This document shows, one piece after another, positions 7,791 to 16,807 of a stretch of 64,000 nucleotides of DNA. The notes under the pieces were generated by a model. The model was not told the origin of the DNA. It did no database searches and saw only the letters and a list, made by a program, of their open reading frames with translations. Each line of letters starts with the position of its first letter. The stretch's first letter is position 1. Source of the DNA: an uncultured Muribaculaceae bacterium (lineage in GTDB: Bacteria > Bacteroidota > Bacteroidia > Bacteroidales > Muribaculaceae); contig CAJTMY010000010.1 in NCBI GenBank assembly GCA_910577355.1, positions 1 to 64,000 of the forward strand, written 5' to 3'. The position numbers were made by a program, and so were the translations under genes.

Positions 7791-8906
7791 ATGCGACTGA
7801 TAACTCTTGCAATCCATACCTACGATCGTGCGCTGTCCGTACGGATGCTACTTGAAGCCGAGGGTATCCCTGTAACTTTGCAAAATGTCAACCTTGAGCA
7901 GCCCGAAGTATCGTCGGGTGTGCGTGTGCGGATTCCGGAACAGGATCTGCCGCTTGCACTGCGTATTGTGGAGAATCCGGAGATCTTCAGTGGCGCTATC
8001 GCGCATGCAGTCACACCAACCTCCCACCGTTGTGTGCTTGTGCCTGTTGATTTCAGTGACCATTCGCTCAATGCCGCCAAGGTAGCTGTGAAACTTGCTT
8101 CGGCGCGTAAGGCCGATATTGTATTTCTGCATTCATATATAGATCCGCGGTTGTCGGGATCCGTACAGCTTAGCGATAATCTCACTTATGACGTGGCTGA
8201 AACGGAAGCTACCGAGCACCTCGTGGCTGCTGCAAACGGCGAGATGACCAAATTCACCGACAAGATCAGAAGCCTTATGAAAACGGGAGAATTGCCGATG
8301 GTGCATTTTATCACTTCGGTGCTTGAAGGAGTTCCCGAAGATACCATTATCCGGTTCGCCAAGATGCATGCTCCTTATATAGTGGTGATGGGGACGCGGT
8401 CGGCAGAGCGCAAAGAACGGGAAATGATAGGAAGTGTCACGGCCGAAGTTCTCGATGAGAGCCGGTTCTCAGTGCTTACTGTGCCGGAGGACATCGACCC
8501 GATGAAACGAAATGCACCTCGTAACATATTGTTTTTCAGTAATCTCGACCAGGAGGATATCATTGCCATGGATACGTTGTATCGCTATTTCACCAATGCC
8601 CATGCCACAGTAACGATAGTGCATATACCAGTGCGCACACGTTTCAGCGACAAGGCGGCCGGCAAGTCGGCTCTGGCACTGAGCGAATATTGCCGCAAGA
8701 CTTTCAGCCATTTTTCATTTGAGAGTGTTCCAATCGCCCCTAAAAGCGCTTTGCAGGAACTTGAAAGTCTGCAGACGGAGCATAAATATGACTTGCTTGT
8801 AGTCCCAAACCGACGCAAGAATGCATTTGCGAGACTCTTCAACCCAGGACTCGCGCACAAGATACTTTTCCAGGCAGATATCCCCATGCTGGTGATACCG
8901 GTATGA
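7791..8906 (+). CDS. Universal stress protein with N-terminal DUF2007-like domain
   Basis: A 371-aa cytoplasmic protein. Residues about 1-65 resemble the small DUF2007 putative signal-transducing domain (MLLEAEGIPVTL...VRIPEQDLPLALRIV). Two UspA-type alpha/beta domains follow: residues about 80-230 (VLVPVDFSDHSLNAA) and about 235-371. The ATP-loop region VVMGTRSAERKEREMIGSVTAEVL in the first repeat resembles the nucleotide-binding G-2x-G-9x-G-S/T pattern; the second repeat (VVPNRRKNAFARLF) lacks a clear loop. Its stop directly abuts the convergent trkH stop. Usp domains regulate ion transporters in some bacteria, so a link to the TrkAH pair is possible but unproven. Confidence 0.85.
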   Translation: MRLITLAIHTYDRALSVRMLLEAEGIPVTLQNVNLEQPEVSSGVRVRIPEQDLPLALRIVENPEIFSGAIAHAVTPTSHRCVLVPVDFSDHSLNAAKVAVKLASARKADIVFLHSYIDPRLSGSVQLSDNLTYDVAETEATEHLVAAANGEMTKFTDKIRSLMKTGELPMVHFITSVLEGVPEDTIIRFAKMHAPYIVVMGTRSAERKEREMIGSVTAEVLDESRFSVLTVPEDIDPMKRNAPRNILFFSNLDQEDIIAMDTLYRYFTNAHATVTIVHIPVRTRFSDKAAGKSALALSEYCRKTFSHFSFESVPIAPKSALQELESLQTEHKYDLLVVPNRRKNAFARLFNPGLAHKILFQADIPMLVIPV

Positions 8907-10364
8907 TCATTTCCAAAACGATGGGGTAAACAGTACCAGCACGGTAAATATCTCAAGTCGGCCGGTAAGCATCAGAAAGGACAACACCCATTTGGCTCCT
9001 GCCGGAATCGTGAGAAAATCGTCGCCATAACCTGTAAGAGATGCACCGAACCCGGTGTTGCAGATACAGGAGAATGACGAGAAAAAGGAGTCAACGGCAG
9101 GAAGTCCCATGAATGACAAAGCAGTGCCTCCAGCCACTATAAGCAGCATAAACAGACACAGGAACGCGACGACTTTCGACACAAGATCGCGGTTTATGAT
9201 CTTGCCATTGATGCGCACCGACAACACGGCATTGGGGTGTGTGCACAGGCGCAGTTCATTGCCGAGATAGCGTCCAAGATACAGCAATCTGTCGATCTTT
9301 GCGCCGCCGCTTGTAGAGCCCGCACAGCCGCCGGAAAACATCATTATGAACGTGAGGGCGAGCACAAAAGGTTCCCACATCGTAAATCCCGGAGCCAGAT
9401 AGCCAGTGGATGTGATACTTGATACAACCTGAAACATAGGCAGGAGTGTGGCATGGCGCCAATCAAGAGTCTCTCCGGAAGTGAATCGGCCTATGGCAAA
9501 AAGCGCTGTGAATACAAGTATGGCGCAAATGTATACCTTAGCCACATCATCTTTGCCTGCCTGACGCCAACGACCGGTAACCATTTTAAAAAGCATGGCG
9601 AAATTCATGCCACTTAACAGCATAAACAGGCATATTATTATAAGTACGTAGTCGGAGCCGAATGCCGCTATTGAATCCTGTCTTGACGAAAAACCGCCTG
9701 TGGATATAGTGCCGAACGCATGGCAGATACTGTCGAACAGATCCATCGGGCCTGCCCACAGCAGGATTATCAGAACCGTAGTAAGGCCGAAATATAATCC
9801 CCACAGCATCTTTGCTGTCTGGCTGATACGAGGCATTATCTTGTCATGTGTCACGCCGGTCACCTCGGCGTTGAACATCTGCATTCCGCCCGATGTATTC
9901 AGAGCCGGAATCACAGCGAGAGTAAAGAGTATTATACCCATGCCTCCGAGCCATTGCATCAAGGCCTGCCATATTATAATACCATGACTTATCCCCTCCA
10001 CAGGCGGCAGGATAGTAGCGCCAGTTGTCGTGAAACCTGACATCGCTTCAAAAAACGATGTGCTGAGATCTGCCTTGGGGCTGCCGAAGATGAACGGAAA
10101 CATGCCTGCGAAAGAGAATACAACCCACACTGAGGCCGTGAGCAGAAAGCCTTCACGCTTTCCCATGCGCCGGGTGACGGGGTAGACACGCCACAGCAGA
10201 TGTCCGGCCACGGCTGTGCATATTCCCGTGATGGCGAATACAATGTAATCGGTCTCTTCATAAATGAGACATGTGACGAGTGGAATAAGCATGAAAACAG
10301 CCTCGATCTGCAACAGACCGCCGATAAGACGTATAAGCATGCGGAAATTGATTTGTCGACGCAT
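8907..10364 (-). CDS. trkH: Trk potassium uptake channel subunit TrkH
   Basis: Integral membrane K+ translocating subunit. The 485-aa protein has the expected repeated M1-P-M2 architecture, and four selectivity-filter P-loops can be seen in order: GFTTTGATI, GTISTGGFS, SITSTGYLA and CNTGFGASL. The start follows the trkA stop by 7 nt, so the two subunits are co-expressed. The stop codon touches that of the convergent universal-stress gene, leaving no space for a dedicated terminator. Confidence 0.95.
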   Translation of the reverse strand: MRRQINFRMLIRLIGGLLQIEAVFMLIPLVTCLIYEETDYIVFAITGICTAVAGHLLWRVYPVTRRMGKREGFLLTASVWVVFSFAGMFPFIFGSPKADLSTSFFEAMSGFTTTGATILPPVEGISHGIIIWQALMQWLGGMGIILFTLAVIPALNTSGGMQMFNAEVTGVTHDKIMPRISQTAKMLWGLYFGLTTVLIILLWAGPMDLFDSICHAFGTISTGGFSSRQDSIAAFGSDYVLIIICLFMLLSGMNFAMLFKMVTGRWRQAGKDDVAKVYICAILVFTALFAIGRFTSGETLDWRHATLLPMFQVVSSITSTGYLAPGFTMWEPFVLALTFIMMFSGGCAGSTSGGAKIDRLLYLGRYLGNELRLCTHPNAVLSVRINGKIINRDLVSKVVAFLCLFMLLIVAGGTALSFMGLPAVDSFFSSFSCICNTGFGASLTGYGDDFLTIPAGAKWVLSFLMLTGRLEIFTVLVLFTPSFWK

Positions 10365-10371
10365 ACGAGAC

Positions 10372-11706
10372 TTATGAGAATAGATGTTCTACCTTGTGCA
10401 GCGAGCCTGCGAGACAGAATATTAGCACCTTGTCGCCGACCATGAACCGGGTCATGCCGGTAACCAGCATGCCTCGTCCGTCGCGTATGAGTGCGGCAAG
10501 GGTCATATTGCGGTCGAGATGCAGATCTTTTACGGCGGCACGTGTTATCTTTGCTCCTGGCTTCACTTCAAGTTCTGCTACTTCCGCGTCTGTGAGGGCG
10601 AGGCACTTGGATGTAGAGGCATCTGCATCAAGCATAAGCTGGAATATGGTGCTCGTGGCAAGGAGCTTCTTGTTTATCACTGTGCCGATGCCGAGCGCTT
10701 CGGCCTGCGGGATGAACTGTATGTCCTCCACTTCGGCCACACTTTTCTTGATGCCCGCTTCTTTGGCCGACAATGTTGTGAGAATGTTTGACTCGCTTGA
10801 AGGCGACAGTGCGATGAATGCGTCGCAACGGTCTATTCCGGCTTCGGCAAGCACATCCGGATCGCGGGCATCCCCGTGCACAATTTCCGCATCGGGGCAT
10901 TTTTCAGGCAGCAGGGCGCAAACCTCACGGTTGTTATCGATTATGGTGAATCGGAATCGGTCGCCGCACATATCTACAAGACGTATCGCTATTTTGCTGC
11001 CTCCCATTATGAGCACGCGCTTGATCTTGCGCTGCACTTTGCCGCATAATTTTATAAGATCATCAATGCGGTCTCGTGTCGCGGTTATATACAGTACATC
11101 TCCGGCGAGCATGTAATCGTTGCCCCGCGGTATGATGGTTTCATGATTGCGACGGATTGCCGATACGTGGAAGCAGCCGGTGGTCGATGCGAATTCTTTC
11201 AGTTGCATGCCGGCGAGGGGCGCATTGTCGCGGATTCTTACACCTACAAGAATTATCTGTCCGTCATGGAGTTCAAACCAGTTGCGCACCCATGAATGTT
11301 CCATCGCTGTAATTATCTCACACGCTGCAAGATACTCGGGATAGATAAGTCTATCTACGCCCATACGTTGCATGGCCGGACGGTTCTCCGGCGCCATGAA
11401 TCCATAGTGTGATATACGCGCTACAGTCGTAATCGCGCCAAAGCTTTTCGCAATGGAACATGCCACCAGATTGGTCGTCTCAAGAGGGGTTACGGCGATA
11501 AACAGGTCTGCCTGGCCGGCGCGAGCCTCTTTCAATGTAAGGAAAGATGTAGGATTACCGCATACGGTCATCAGATTATACGAGGAATCAAGAATGTCAA
11601 GACGTTCGCGATTCTCGTCTATTACGATAATGTCCTGTTCCTCATACGACAGAAGTTTCGCCAGGTGCGAGCCTACTTCGCCGGCTCCGGCAATCACAAT
11701 TCTCAT
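10372..11706 (-). CDS. trkA: Trk potassium transporter regulatory subunit TrkA
   Basis: Cytoplasmic NAD(H)-binding gating subunit of the Trk K+ system, made of two tandem RCK_N/RCK_C units. The first Rossmann motif is intact (IAGAGEVGSHLAK) with the acidic ribose ligand in IVIDENRERL. The second (LIMGGSKIAIRLV) is partly degenerate, so nucleotide binding may be limited to the first half. I place the start at the ATG at 11706, which overlaps the dxs stop as ATGA and yields the canonical N-terminus. An upstream extension of 55 codons lies inside dxs and is not supported. Confidence 0.95.
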   Translation of the reverse strand: MRIVIAGAGEVGSHLAKLLSYEEQDIIVIDENRERLDILDSSYNLMTVCGNPTSFLTLKEARAGQADLFIAVTPLETTNLVACSIAKSFGAITTVARISHYGFMAPENRPAMQRMGVDRLIYPEYLAACEIITAMEHSWVRNWFELHDGQIILVGVRIRDNAPLAGMQLKEFASTTGCFHVSAIRRNHETIIPRGNDYMLAGDVLYITATRDRIDDLIKLCGKVQRKIKRVLIMGGSKIAIRLVDMCGDRFRFTIIDNNREVCALLPEKCPDAEIVHGDARDPDVLAEAGIDRCDAFIALSPSSESNILTTLSAKEAGIKKSVAEVEDIQFIPQAEALGIGTVINKKLLATSTIFQLMLDADASTSKCLALTDAEVAELEVKPGAKITRAAVKDLHLDRNMTLAALIRDGRGMLVTGMTRFMVGDKVLIFCLAGSLHKVEHLFS

Positions 11707-13670
11707 GGCTGCGGATCTGCATGACTGTGTGCCCGGCTGATACCGTGGGCTATACCTTCGGCATCGAAACCACATATATGCTTGAGCTGTGCCGGTGTGC
11801 CTTGTGTCACGAACGCATCGGGTATGCCCAGCCTGTATACCGGCGATGTGTGGCCGTGAGCGGTCATCCACTCGGCTATAGCTCCCCCAAGCCCTCCGTT
11901 GACAGTGCCGTCCTCAACGGTGACAACCGGTATACCGCGGGCCGCGACATCGGCAAGTATATCATCATCGAGTGGCTTTAGGAATACCATATCGTAATGC
12001 AGCACGCTTATGCCTTTGTCGCGCAGTATGTCGATGGCGAGCGCGACGTCGGCTGCGACAGTGCCTATCGACAGTACAGCCACGTCTTTACCCTCGGCCA
12101 TCTTTCGTCCTCGGCCTATCGTAAGCGGCTTCATGGGGCTGTCTGCTGCAGTGACATCACTGTTACCGCGTGGATAACGTATCGCAAAGGGCCCGGAGTA
12201 TGTGTTTGCTGCGGTGAACATGAGGTTGCGCAGGGTGGCTGCATCAGCCGGGGCTGCGACTGTCATACCCGGAATCGACCGAAGATATGCGAGGTCAAGA
12301 GCACCGTGGTGTGTCATCCCGTCTTCACCCACAAGGCCTGCGCGGTCAATGCAGAATGTCACTGGTAGCCCCTGTATGGCGACATCATGGATGATATGGT
12401 CGTAGCCGCGTTGCAGGAAGCTTGAGTATATGGCGAGGAACGGACGCATGCCGTCCTTTGCCAGGCCGCCGGCAAATGTCACGGCATGTCCTTCGGCAAT
12501 ACCCACATCAAAGACCCGGCCAGGCATCTTTTCCTGCATTATATTCATTGATGTCCCTGTAGACATGGCTGCTGTTATACCGACGATACGTTGGTCTCGC
12601 TCGGCGAGATCGAGTAGTGTGCGACCGAATACTTCCTGATACTTCAGTTTAGGGAGAGCGGAGAAAGAAGCCACCGGTTCATCGCATACCCGACGACCTG
12701 TCGATGGATCAAACTTGCCGGGTGCATGCCATTTGGCAGGATCTGTCTCAGCCGGGGCATAACCTTTTCCTTTTACAGTGCGCAGGTGCAGCAGACGCGG
12801 GCCATCCATATCCCGGATGTCGGTAAGTACACGCACTATGGTAGTGACGTCATGGCCGTCGAAAGGACCGAAATATCGTATGTTCAGCCCCTCGAATATA
12901 TTCTGTTCACGCACCAACAGGCTTTTGAGGCTGTTGTTGAACCGCATGATCGCTCCACGGCTGCGGTCGCTTACCAGACGGGCTTTGCGCAACCCCTTGT
13001 ATAGGCGGTAACGCATACGGTTGTATCCGGGAGATGTGGTGAGGTGTGCCAGATATGAATTGAGCGAACCGACATTGCGGTCGATGCTCATATCGTTGTC
13101 GTTTAGGACTATCAGGAGATTGTTGGGGGTGTTGGCCGCATTGTTGAGGCCCTCGAATGCCAGACCACCGCTTATCGACGCGTCGCCTATGACGGCGACG
13201 GTGTTGCGCCGCGGTTTGCCGGGCTCGGGGTTGAGACGTGCAGCTACCGCCATACCCAAGGCCGCCGATATGCTGTTGCTGGCATGACCGGCTGTAAAAG
13301 TGTCATAGGGACTCTCGGCAGGATTTGGGAAACCGCTTAGACCGCCCAATGTGCGGTTGGTGTGGAATGACTTGCGCCGTCCTGTAAGCAGCTTATGACC
13401 ATAAGCCTGATGCCCGACGTCCCATACCAGACGGTCGTAAGGGGTGTCAAACACATAATGCAGCGCCACTGTAAGCTCCACCGCGCCCATGCTTGATGCG
13501 AAATGGCCGGGATTGGATGAGCACTCTTCGATAAGGACACTGCGTATCTCCGCGCATAACTGCGGCAGAGACTCGACAGGCAACCGCCGCATATCGGCCG
13601 GTGAAGATATTGTGTCGAGCAGTGGGGTAGCTGCCGATGAAGTATTTGTATCAACGGTGGTTGTCGCCAT
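11703..13670 (-). CDS. dxs: 1-deoxy-D-xylulose-5-phosphate synthase
   Basis: First enzyme of the MEP isoprenoid pathway: condenses pyruvate and glyceraldehyde 3-phosphate using thiamine diphosphate. Recognisable blocks are WDVGHQAYGHKLLTGR near residue 85, the ThDP/Mg motif GDASISGG through the NDND segment, the transketolase-like pyrimidine domain (DVGIAEGHAVTFAGGLA), and a C-terminal transketolase_C domain. The length of 655 aa is slightly longer than usual because of a Ser/Thr-rich N-terminus. It overlaps the preceding small membrane-protein gene by 20 nt and trkA by 4 nt, suggesting translational coupling. Confidence 0.97.
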   Translation of the reverse strand: MATTTVDTNTSSAATPLLDTISSPADMRRLPVESLPQLCAEIRSVLIEECSSNPGHFASSMGAVELTVALHYVFDTPYDRLVWDVGHQAYGHKLLTGRRKSFHTNRTLGGLSGFPNPAESPYDTFTAGHASNSISAALGMAVAARLNPEPGKPRRNTVAVIGDASISGGLAFEGLNNAANTPNNLLIVLNDNDMSIDRNVGSLNSYLAHLTTSPGYNRMRYRLYKGLRKARLVSDRSRGAIMRFNNSLKSLLVREQNIFEGLNIRYFGPFDGHDVTTIVRVLTDIRDMDGPRLLHLRTVKGKGYAPAETDPAKWHAPGKFDPSTGRRVCDEPVASFSALPKLKYQEVFGRTLLDLAERDQRIVGITAAMSTGTSMNIMQEKMPGRVFDVGIAEGHAVTFAGGLAKDGMRPFLAIYSSFLQRGYDHIIHDVAIQGLPVTFCIDRAGLVGEDGMTHHGALDLAYLRSIPGMTVAAPADAATLRNLMFTAANTYSGPFAIRYPRGNSDVTAADSPMKPLTIGRGRKMAEGKDVAVLSIGTVAADVALAIDILRDKGISVLHYDMVFLKPLDDDILADVAARGIPVVTVEDGTVNGGLGGAIAEWMTAHGHTSPVYRLGIPDAFVTQGTPAQLKHICGFDAEGIAHGISRAHSHADPQP

Positions 13671-13836
13671 TCTTTACATATTTTTTGTACATGGGCACAA
13701 ACACTATGATGGCCGATGCCACGATCACAAAGGCATGGTATGCCGTGAAGCGCCGGATATGAGTGAGCAGCAACGCTACAGTGGCAGCCCAGGCGATACC
13801 CAGCAGAACGAACCGTATTACTATCGACGTTTTCAT
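13651..13836 (-). CDS. Small two-helix membrane protein upstream of dxs
   Basis: A 61-aa protein with two predicted transmembrane helices (residues about 5-25 and 32-50) joined by a short basic/aromatic loop and ending in a Lys/Asn/Arg-rich tail. I do not recognise a family. A consensus promoter ends only a few nucleotides before its ATG, and its 3' end overlaps the start of dxs by 20 nt, so it is the head of the dxs-trkA-trkH unit. Its existence as a protein is supported by the hydrophobicity pattern and overlap, not by known homology. Confidence 0.6.
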   Translation of the reverse strand: MKTSIVIRFVLLGIAWAATVALLLTHIRRFTAYHAFVIVASAIIVFVPMYKKYVKNGDNHR

Positions 13837-13841
13837 TTCTG

Positions 13842-13873
13842 CAAAGTTAATAAACTTTTGTCATCTTTACAAA
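13842..13873 (-). promoter_or_regulatory. Promoter for the dxs-trkA-trkH unit (near-leaderless)
   Basis: Minus-strand TTTG (13870-13873), 20-nt spacer, TAACTTTG (13842-13849). The -7 box ends only 5 nt before the ATG of the 61-aa gene, so the transcript should start at or next to the start codon. Confidence 0.8.
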
Positions 13874-13880
13874 AATAATT

Positions 13881-13909
13881 GAAGCCCGCACGGTATGGGT
13901 GCGGGCTTC
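13881..13909 (-). terminator. Terminator of the S9 peptidase gene
   Basis: Eleven-base arms GAAGCCCGCAC (13881-13891) and GTGCGGGCTTC (13899-13909) with a 7-nt loop, followed leftward by AATTATTTTTG. The terminator tail overlaps the -33 region of the downstream dxs promoter. Confidence 0.8.
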
Positions 13910-13949
13910 ACAGTTATGCTTTACGGCTTCTGTCAAAGGATAGGCCTAT

Positions 13950-16079
13950 TCATTTATTTTCGCATTTCAGCCATTTGTCGAACCAACGGAAGAACAGACG
14001 CTGCCACATTACGGCATTCTGAGGTTTGAGTATCCAATGGTTCTCGTCGGGGAAGATAAGCATCTCGGCAGGCACTCCGCGAAGGCGTGCAGCATTGAAG
14101 GCAGCCATGCCCTGCGATGCCAGAATACGGAAGTCGTACTCGCCGTGAGTTATCATTATGGGTGTATCCCAACGATCTACGAAACGATGTGGCGATTGGG
14201 CAAATGTACGTTGTGCGGCTGCATTGTCTTTCTCCCAATATGCGCCACCCATGTCCCAGTTTGCAAACCACATCTCCTCTGTCTCGAGATATTGTGCCTC
14301 GGTATTGAAGATACCTGCGTGAGCCAGAAATGCAGCGAAACGACCGTCGTGGTTTCCGGCGAGCCAATAGGTAGAGAATCCTCCATAACTTGCACCGGTT
14401 GCGCCGATGCGTGCGTGATCCACGTAGGGCTCGTTCTGCTTCACATAGTCAACAGCACTGAGATAGTCGCGCATGTTCTGACCGGGATAGTCTTTGGATA
14501 TCTGCTCCTCCCACTCGGTGCCGAAACCCGGGACACCGCGGCGGTTGGGCGCAATCACCACATAGCCGTTTGCGGCCATGATGGCAAAGTTCCACCGATA
14601 GCTCCAGAATTGGCTTACAGCCGACTGTGGGCCTCCTTGAAGATAGAGTAGTGCGGGATATTTGGTTGAGGCATCGAAATGCTGGGGCTTGATGATCCAT
14701 GTAAGCATTTCGCGGCCATCGGTTGTAGGTACCATGCGCTTCTCCACTGATGGCATCGTGAGCTGTGCGAATATCGCGCCGTTTACATCGGTAAGCTGTT
14801 TCAATACGGATACTACCCCCTTGCGCATTTTCTTTGCCGTAGGTTTTGTAAGGGCGAAAACTTCGTTTGGACGCAACATGCTGTGGTTCATGGTCACTAC
14901 AGTATGTTCGTCAACGGGTGCGAGAGTCGTGAAATCGGCCAGCTCGTCTGTAAGTTTGTTTACGCTATGTGATGCAAGGTCGATTTCAAATACCGGAATC
15001 ACACCTTGATGAGGTGCTATGAACCACAGGGACTTGGATGAAGGATTCCACGCAAATTCGTCGATGGTATAGTCCCAGTCGGCGGTGATGTCGCTGCGTG
15101 TGCGTGTGGCCCAGTCCATTACAAACAGGCGGTTTCGATCAGCCTCATATCCGTCTCGTTCCATGCTTAGCCATGCGAGGTAACGTCCGTCGGGCGAGAA
15201 GGCAGGCATGGTATCGTAACCCATCATGCCTTCGGTAAGATTTACAGTGGTGCCTGTAGAAAGGTCGTAAAGGTAGAGGTCGCTGTTTGTGCTTACGGCA
15301 TATTCCATTCCGGTCTTTTTGCGCGATACATAAACAAGCCCCGTGCCGTCGGGAGTCCATGCAAAAGATTCAATGCCGCCAAATGGTTTCATCGGAGATT
15401 CAAAAGGCTCGTCGGCCATGATGTCTTTCACATCGGTGATGGCGGCTCCGTCGAATGTGCCGACGAAGGGGTGGGGGATTTCGGTGACCCATTCGTCCCA
15501 GTGCTTGTACATAAGGTCATCGATAAGACGGCCAGTGGCCTTCGGCAGGTCGGGATATATGTCTGCGGCTGTGCGGGCGTATTTTACAGAACCGATCATC
15601 ACTACATGCGACTGATCGGGCGAGAAAAGAAATCCGGTGACACCTTTCTCTACGTGGCTAAGCTGCTGCCGGTCTTTTCCGTCGGGATTCATTGCCCATA
15701 CCTGCGGATTGCCGTCGGCATCTGGGTATATGAACGCGATGCGGCGACCGCCGTCGATCCATACGGCCGAATTCTCGCTTTTGGGAGTATGTGTGATGCG
15801 TGTGTGTCCGGTACCGTCGATGTTCATTATCCACAGTTCGTTGTTCGATGCGTTCTGAGGTACGCTTTCATAAGAGACGCCATAAAGCACACGTTTGCCG
15901 TCGGGCGACACACATGGTGCGCTTACACGTCCGAGAGCCTCCAGTGCGTCGATGTCGAACACTCCCGTGGCGCTGTGGAAGTCGGGACGCTCGATGATCG
16001 GCGCGTCTTCTGCGGCGGCAGCGGCGCTTATCAGCAATGCTGTTGCGCTCATTGTGATGGTTTTGGTGATTGATTTCAT
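13950..16079 (-). CDS. Secreted S9 family prolyl oligopeptidase-type peptidase
   Basis: A 709-aa serine peptidase with a signal peptide (residues 1-23, ending SAAAAAEDA), so likely periplasmic. An N-terminal beta-propeller of WD40/TolB-like blades (repeated SPDGR/ISPD patterns, residues about 50-420) gates the C-terminal alpha/beta hydrolase. The catalytic triad is visible: Ser564 in GASYGG, Asp649 in GEYDFRI and His681 in DENHW. The architecture matches bacterial acylaminoacyl/dipeptidyl peptidases of the DPP5/S9C type that trim peptides for uptake. It lies 30 nt after yigZ and ends at a strong terminator. Confidence 0.93.
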   Translation of the reverse strand: MKSITKTITMSATALLISAAAAAEDAPIIERPDFHSATGVFDIDALEALGRVSAPCVSPDGKRVLYGVSYESVPQNASNNELWIMNIDGTGHTRITHTPKSENSAVWIDGGRRIAFIYPDADGNPQVWAMNPDGKDRQQLSHVEKGVTGFLFSPDQSHVVMIGSVKYARTAADIYPDLPKATGRLIDDLMYKHWDEWVTEIPHPFVGTFDGAAITDVKDIMADEPFESPMKPFGGIESFAWTPDGTGLVYVSRKKTGMEYAVSTNSDLYLYDLSTGTTVNLTEGMMGYDTMPAFSPDGRYLAWLSMERDGYEADRNRLFVMDWATRTRSDITADWDYTIDEFAWNPSSKSLWFIAPHQGVIPVFEIDLASHSVNKLTDELADFTTLAPVDEHTVVTMNHSMLRPNEVFALTKPTAKKMRKGVVSVLKQLTDVNGAIFAQLTMPSVEKRMVPTTDGREMLTWIIKPQHFDASTKYPALLYLQGGPQSAVSQFWSYRWNFAIMAANGYVVIAPNRRGVPGFGTEWEEQISKDYPGQNMRDYLSAVDYVKQNEPYVDHARIGATGASYGGFSTYWLAGNHDGRFAAFLAHAGIFNTEAQYLETEEMWFANWDMGGAYWEKDNAAAQRTFAQSPHRFVDRWDTPIMITHGEYDFRILASQGMAAFNAARLRGVPAEMLIFPDENHWILKPQNAVMWQRLFFRWFDKWLKCENK

Positions 16080-16109
16080 AATATTCGCTTTCGCGAGTGT
16101 TAGAGTTGG

Positions 16110-16715
16110 TTATTGGATGATATTGTCAAGTTGTACACCGTCGATATCGGTAAGGCGCGACAGTAATGTAGACTCGCGGTCGGCCTCGACGCGGATTGTC
16201 ATTGCGCAGACATTGTCGAATGTTGAGCCGATAGTCTCGCAGCCGTCGCCATGAGCCAGTTTCATCACATCGTTCATTACCATGTAGGGGTATGTGAATG
16301 ATATTGTGCGCATCTCGTGCCTCTCGATTATATCAACCGTTTCGAGTACTTCCCTTGCGGCTTGCCGGTAGGCGGTTATCAAGCCTGATGTGCCGAGTTT
16401 GATGCCGCCGAAGTAGCGCACCACCGCGACCATCACATCGGTAAGCTCAAGCGAGTTGATTTGTCCGAGTATGGGCTTGCCGGCAGTGCCCGACGGCTCT
16501 CCGTTGTCGTTGGATCGGAATTCGGTGCGTTTCGGCCCCAACATGTAGGCCCAGCATATGTGGCGTGCGTCAAAATGCTTTTTCTGAAGTTCGGTCAATC
16601 GTACCTTCACTTCGTCGACTGTCGTGACCGGATAGGCGAATGCCAGAAAACGGCTTCGCTTCTCGGTTACAGACGCCTCGGACGATGCGGTGATGGTGCG
16701 ATATATGTCGGACAT
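16110..16715 (-). CDS. YigZ/IMPACT family protein
   Basis: A 201-aa protein with the UPF0029 (IMPACT N-terminal) fold: the family signature DNGEPSGTAGKPILGQI near residue 75, followed by VMVAVVRYFGGIKLGTSGL, then a ferredoxin-like C-terminal domain of about 70 residues. The eukaryotic relative IMPACT regulates GCN2; the bacterial role is poorly defined, with peptidase or translation links proposed. A -7 promoter box ends 4 nt upstream of the ATG, implying a nearly leaderless mRNA. The S9 peptidase gene follows and is probably co-transcribed. Confidence 0.92.
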   Translation of the reverse strand: MSDIYRTITASSEASVTEKRSRFLAFAYPVTTVDEVKVRLTELQKKHFDARHICWAYMLGPKRTEFRSNDNGEPSGTAGKPILGQINSLELTDVMVAVVRYFGGIKLGTSGLITAYRQAAREVLETVDIIERHEMRTISFTYPYMVMNDVMKLAHGDGCETIGSTFDNVCAMTIRVEADRESTLLSRLTDIDGVQLDNIIQ

Positions 16716-16719
16716 GTTG

Positions 16720-16727
16720 CAAAATTA
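16720..16727 (-). promoter_or_regulatory. -7 box for yigZ (near-leaderless)
   Basis: The minus strand reads TAATTTTG, ending 4 nt before the yigZ ATG. The expected -33 region falls in the cydB terminator stem and has no TTG, so the promoter may be weak or activator-dependent. Confidence 0.5.
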
Positions 16728-16743
16728 CAAATTTTTATCGTAA

Positions 16744-16785
16744 ACGGAACGCTCCCTGCATAGAAAAAAGCGGGGAGCGTTCCGT
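16744..16785 (-). terminator. Terminator of the cydAB operon
   Basis: Thirteen-base perfect arms (16744-16756 and 16773-16785; ACGGAACGCTCCC and its complement) with a 16-nt loop, 22 nt beyond the cydB stop. The sequence beyond the stem in the cydB direction is TTTACGATAAAAATTTG, only a short T-run. Confidence 0.7.
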
Positions 16786-16807
16786 AAGTTGAGAAATCAG
16801 CAGGCCC

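Noticed and set aside
14037..14651. Antisense frame of 204 aa over the S9 peptidase
   Set aside because: It is Cys/His-rich shadow sequence opposite the conserved hydrolase domain.
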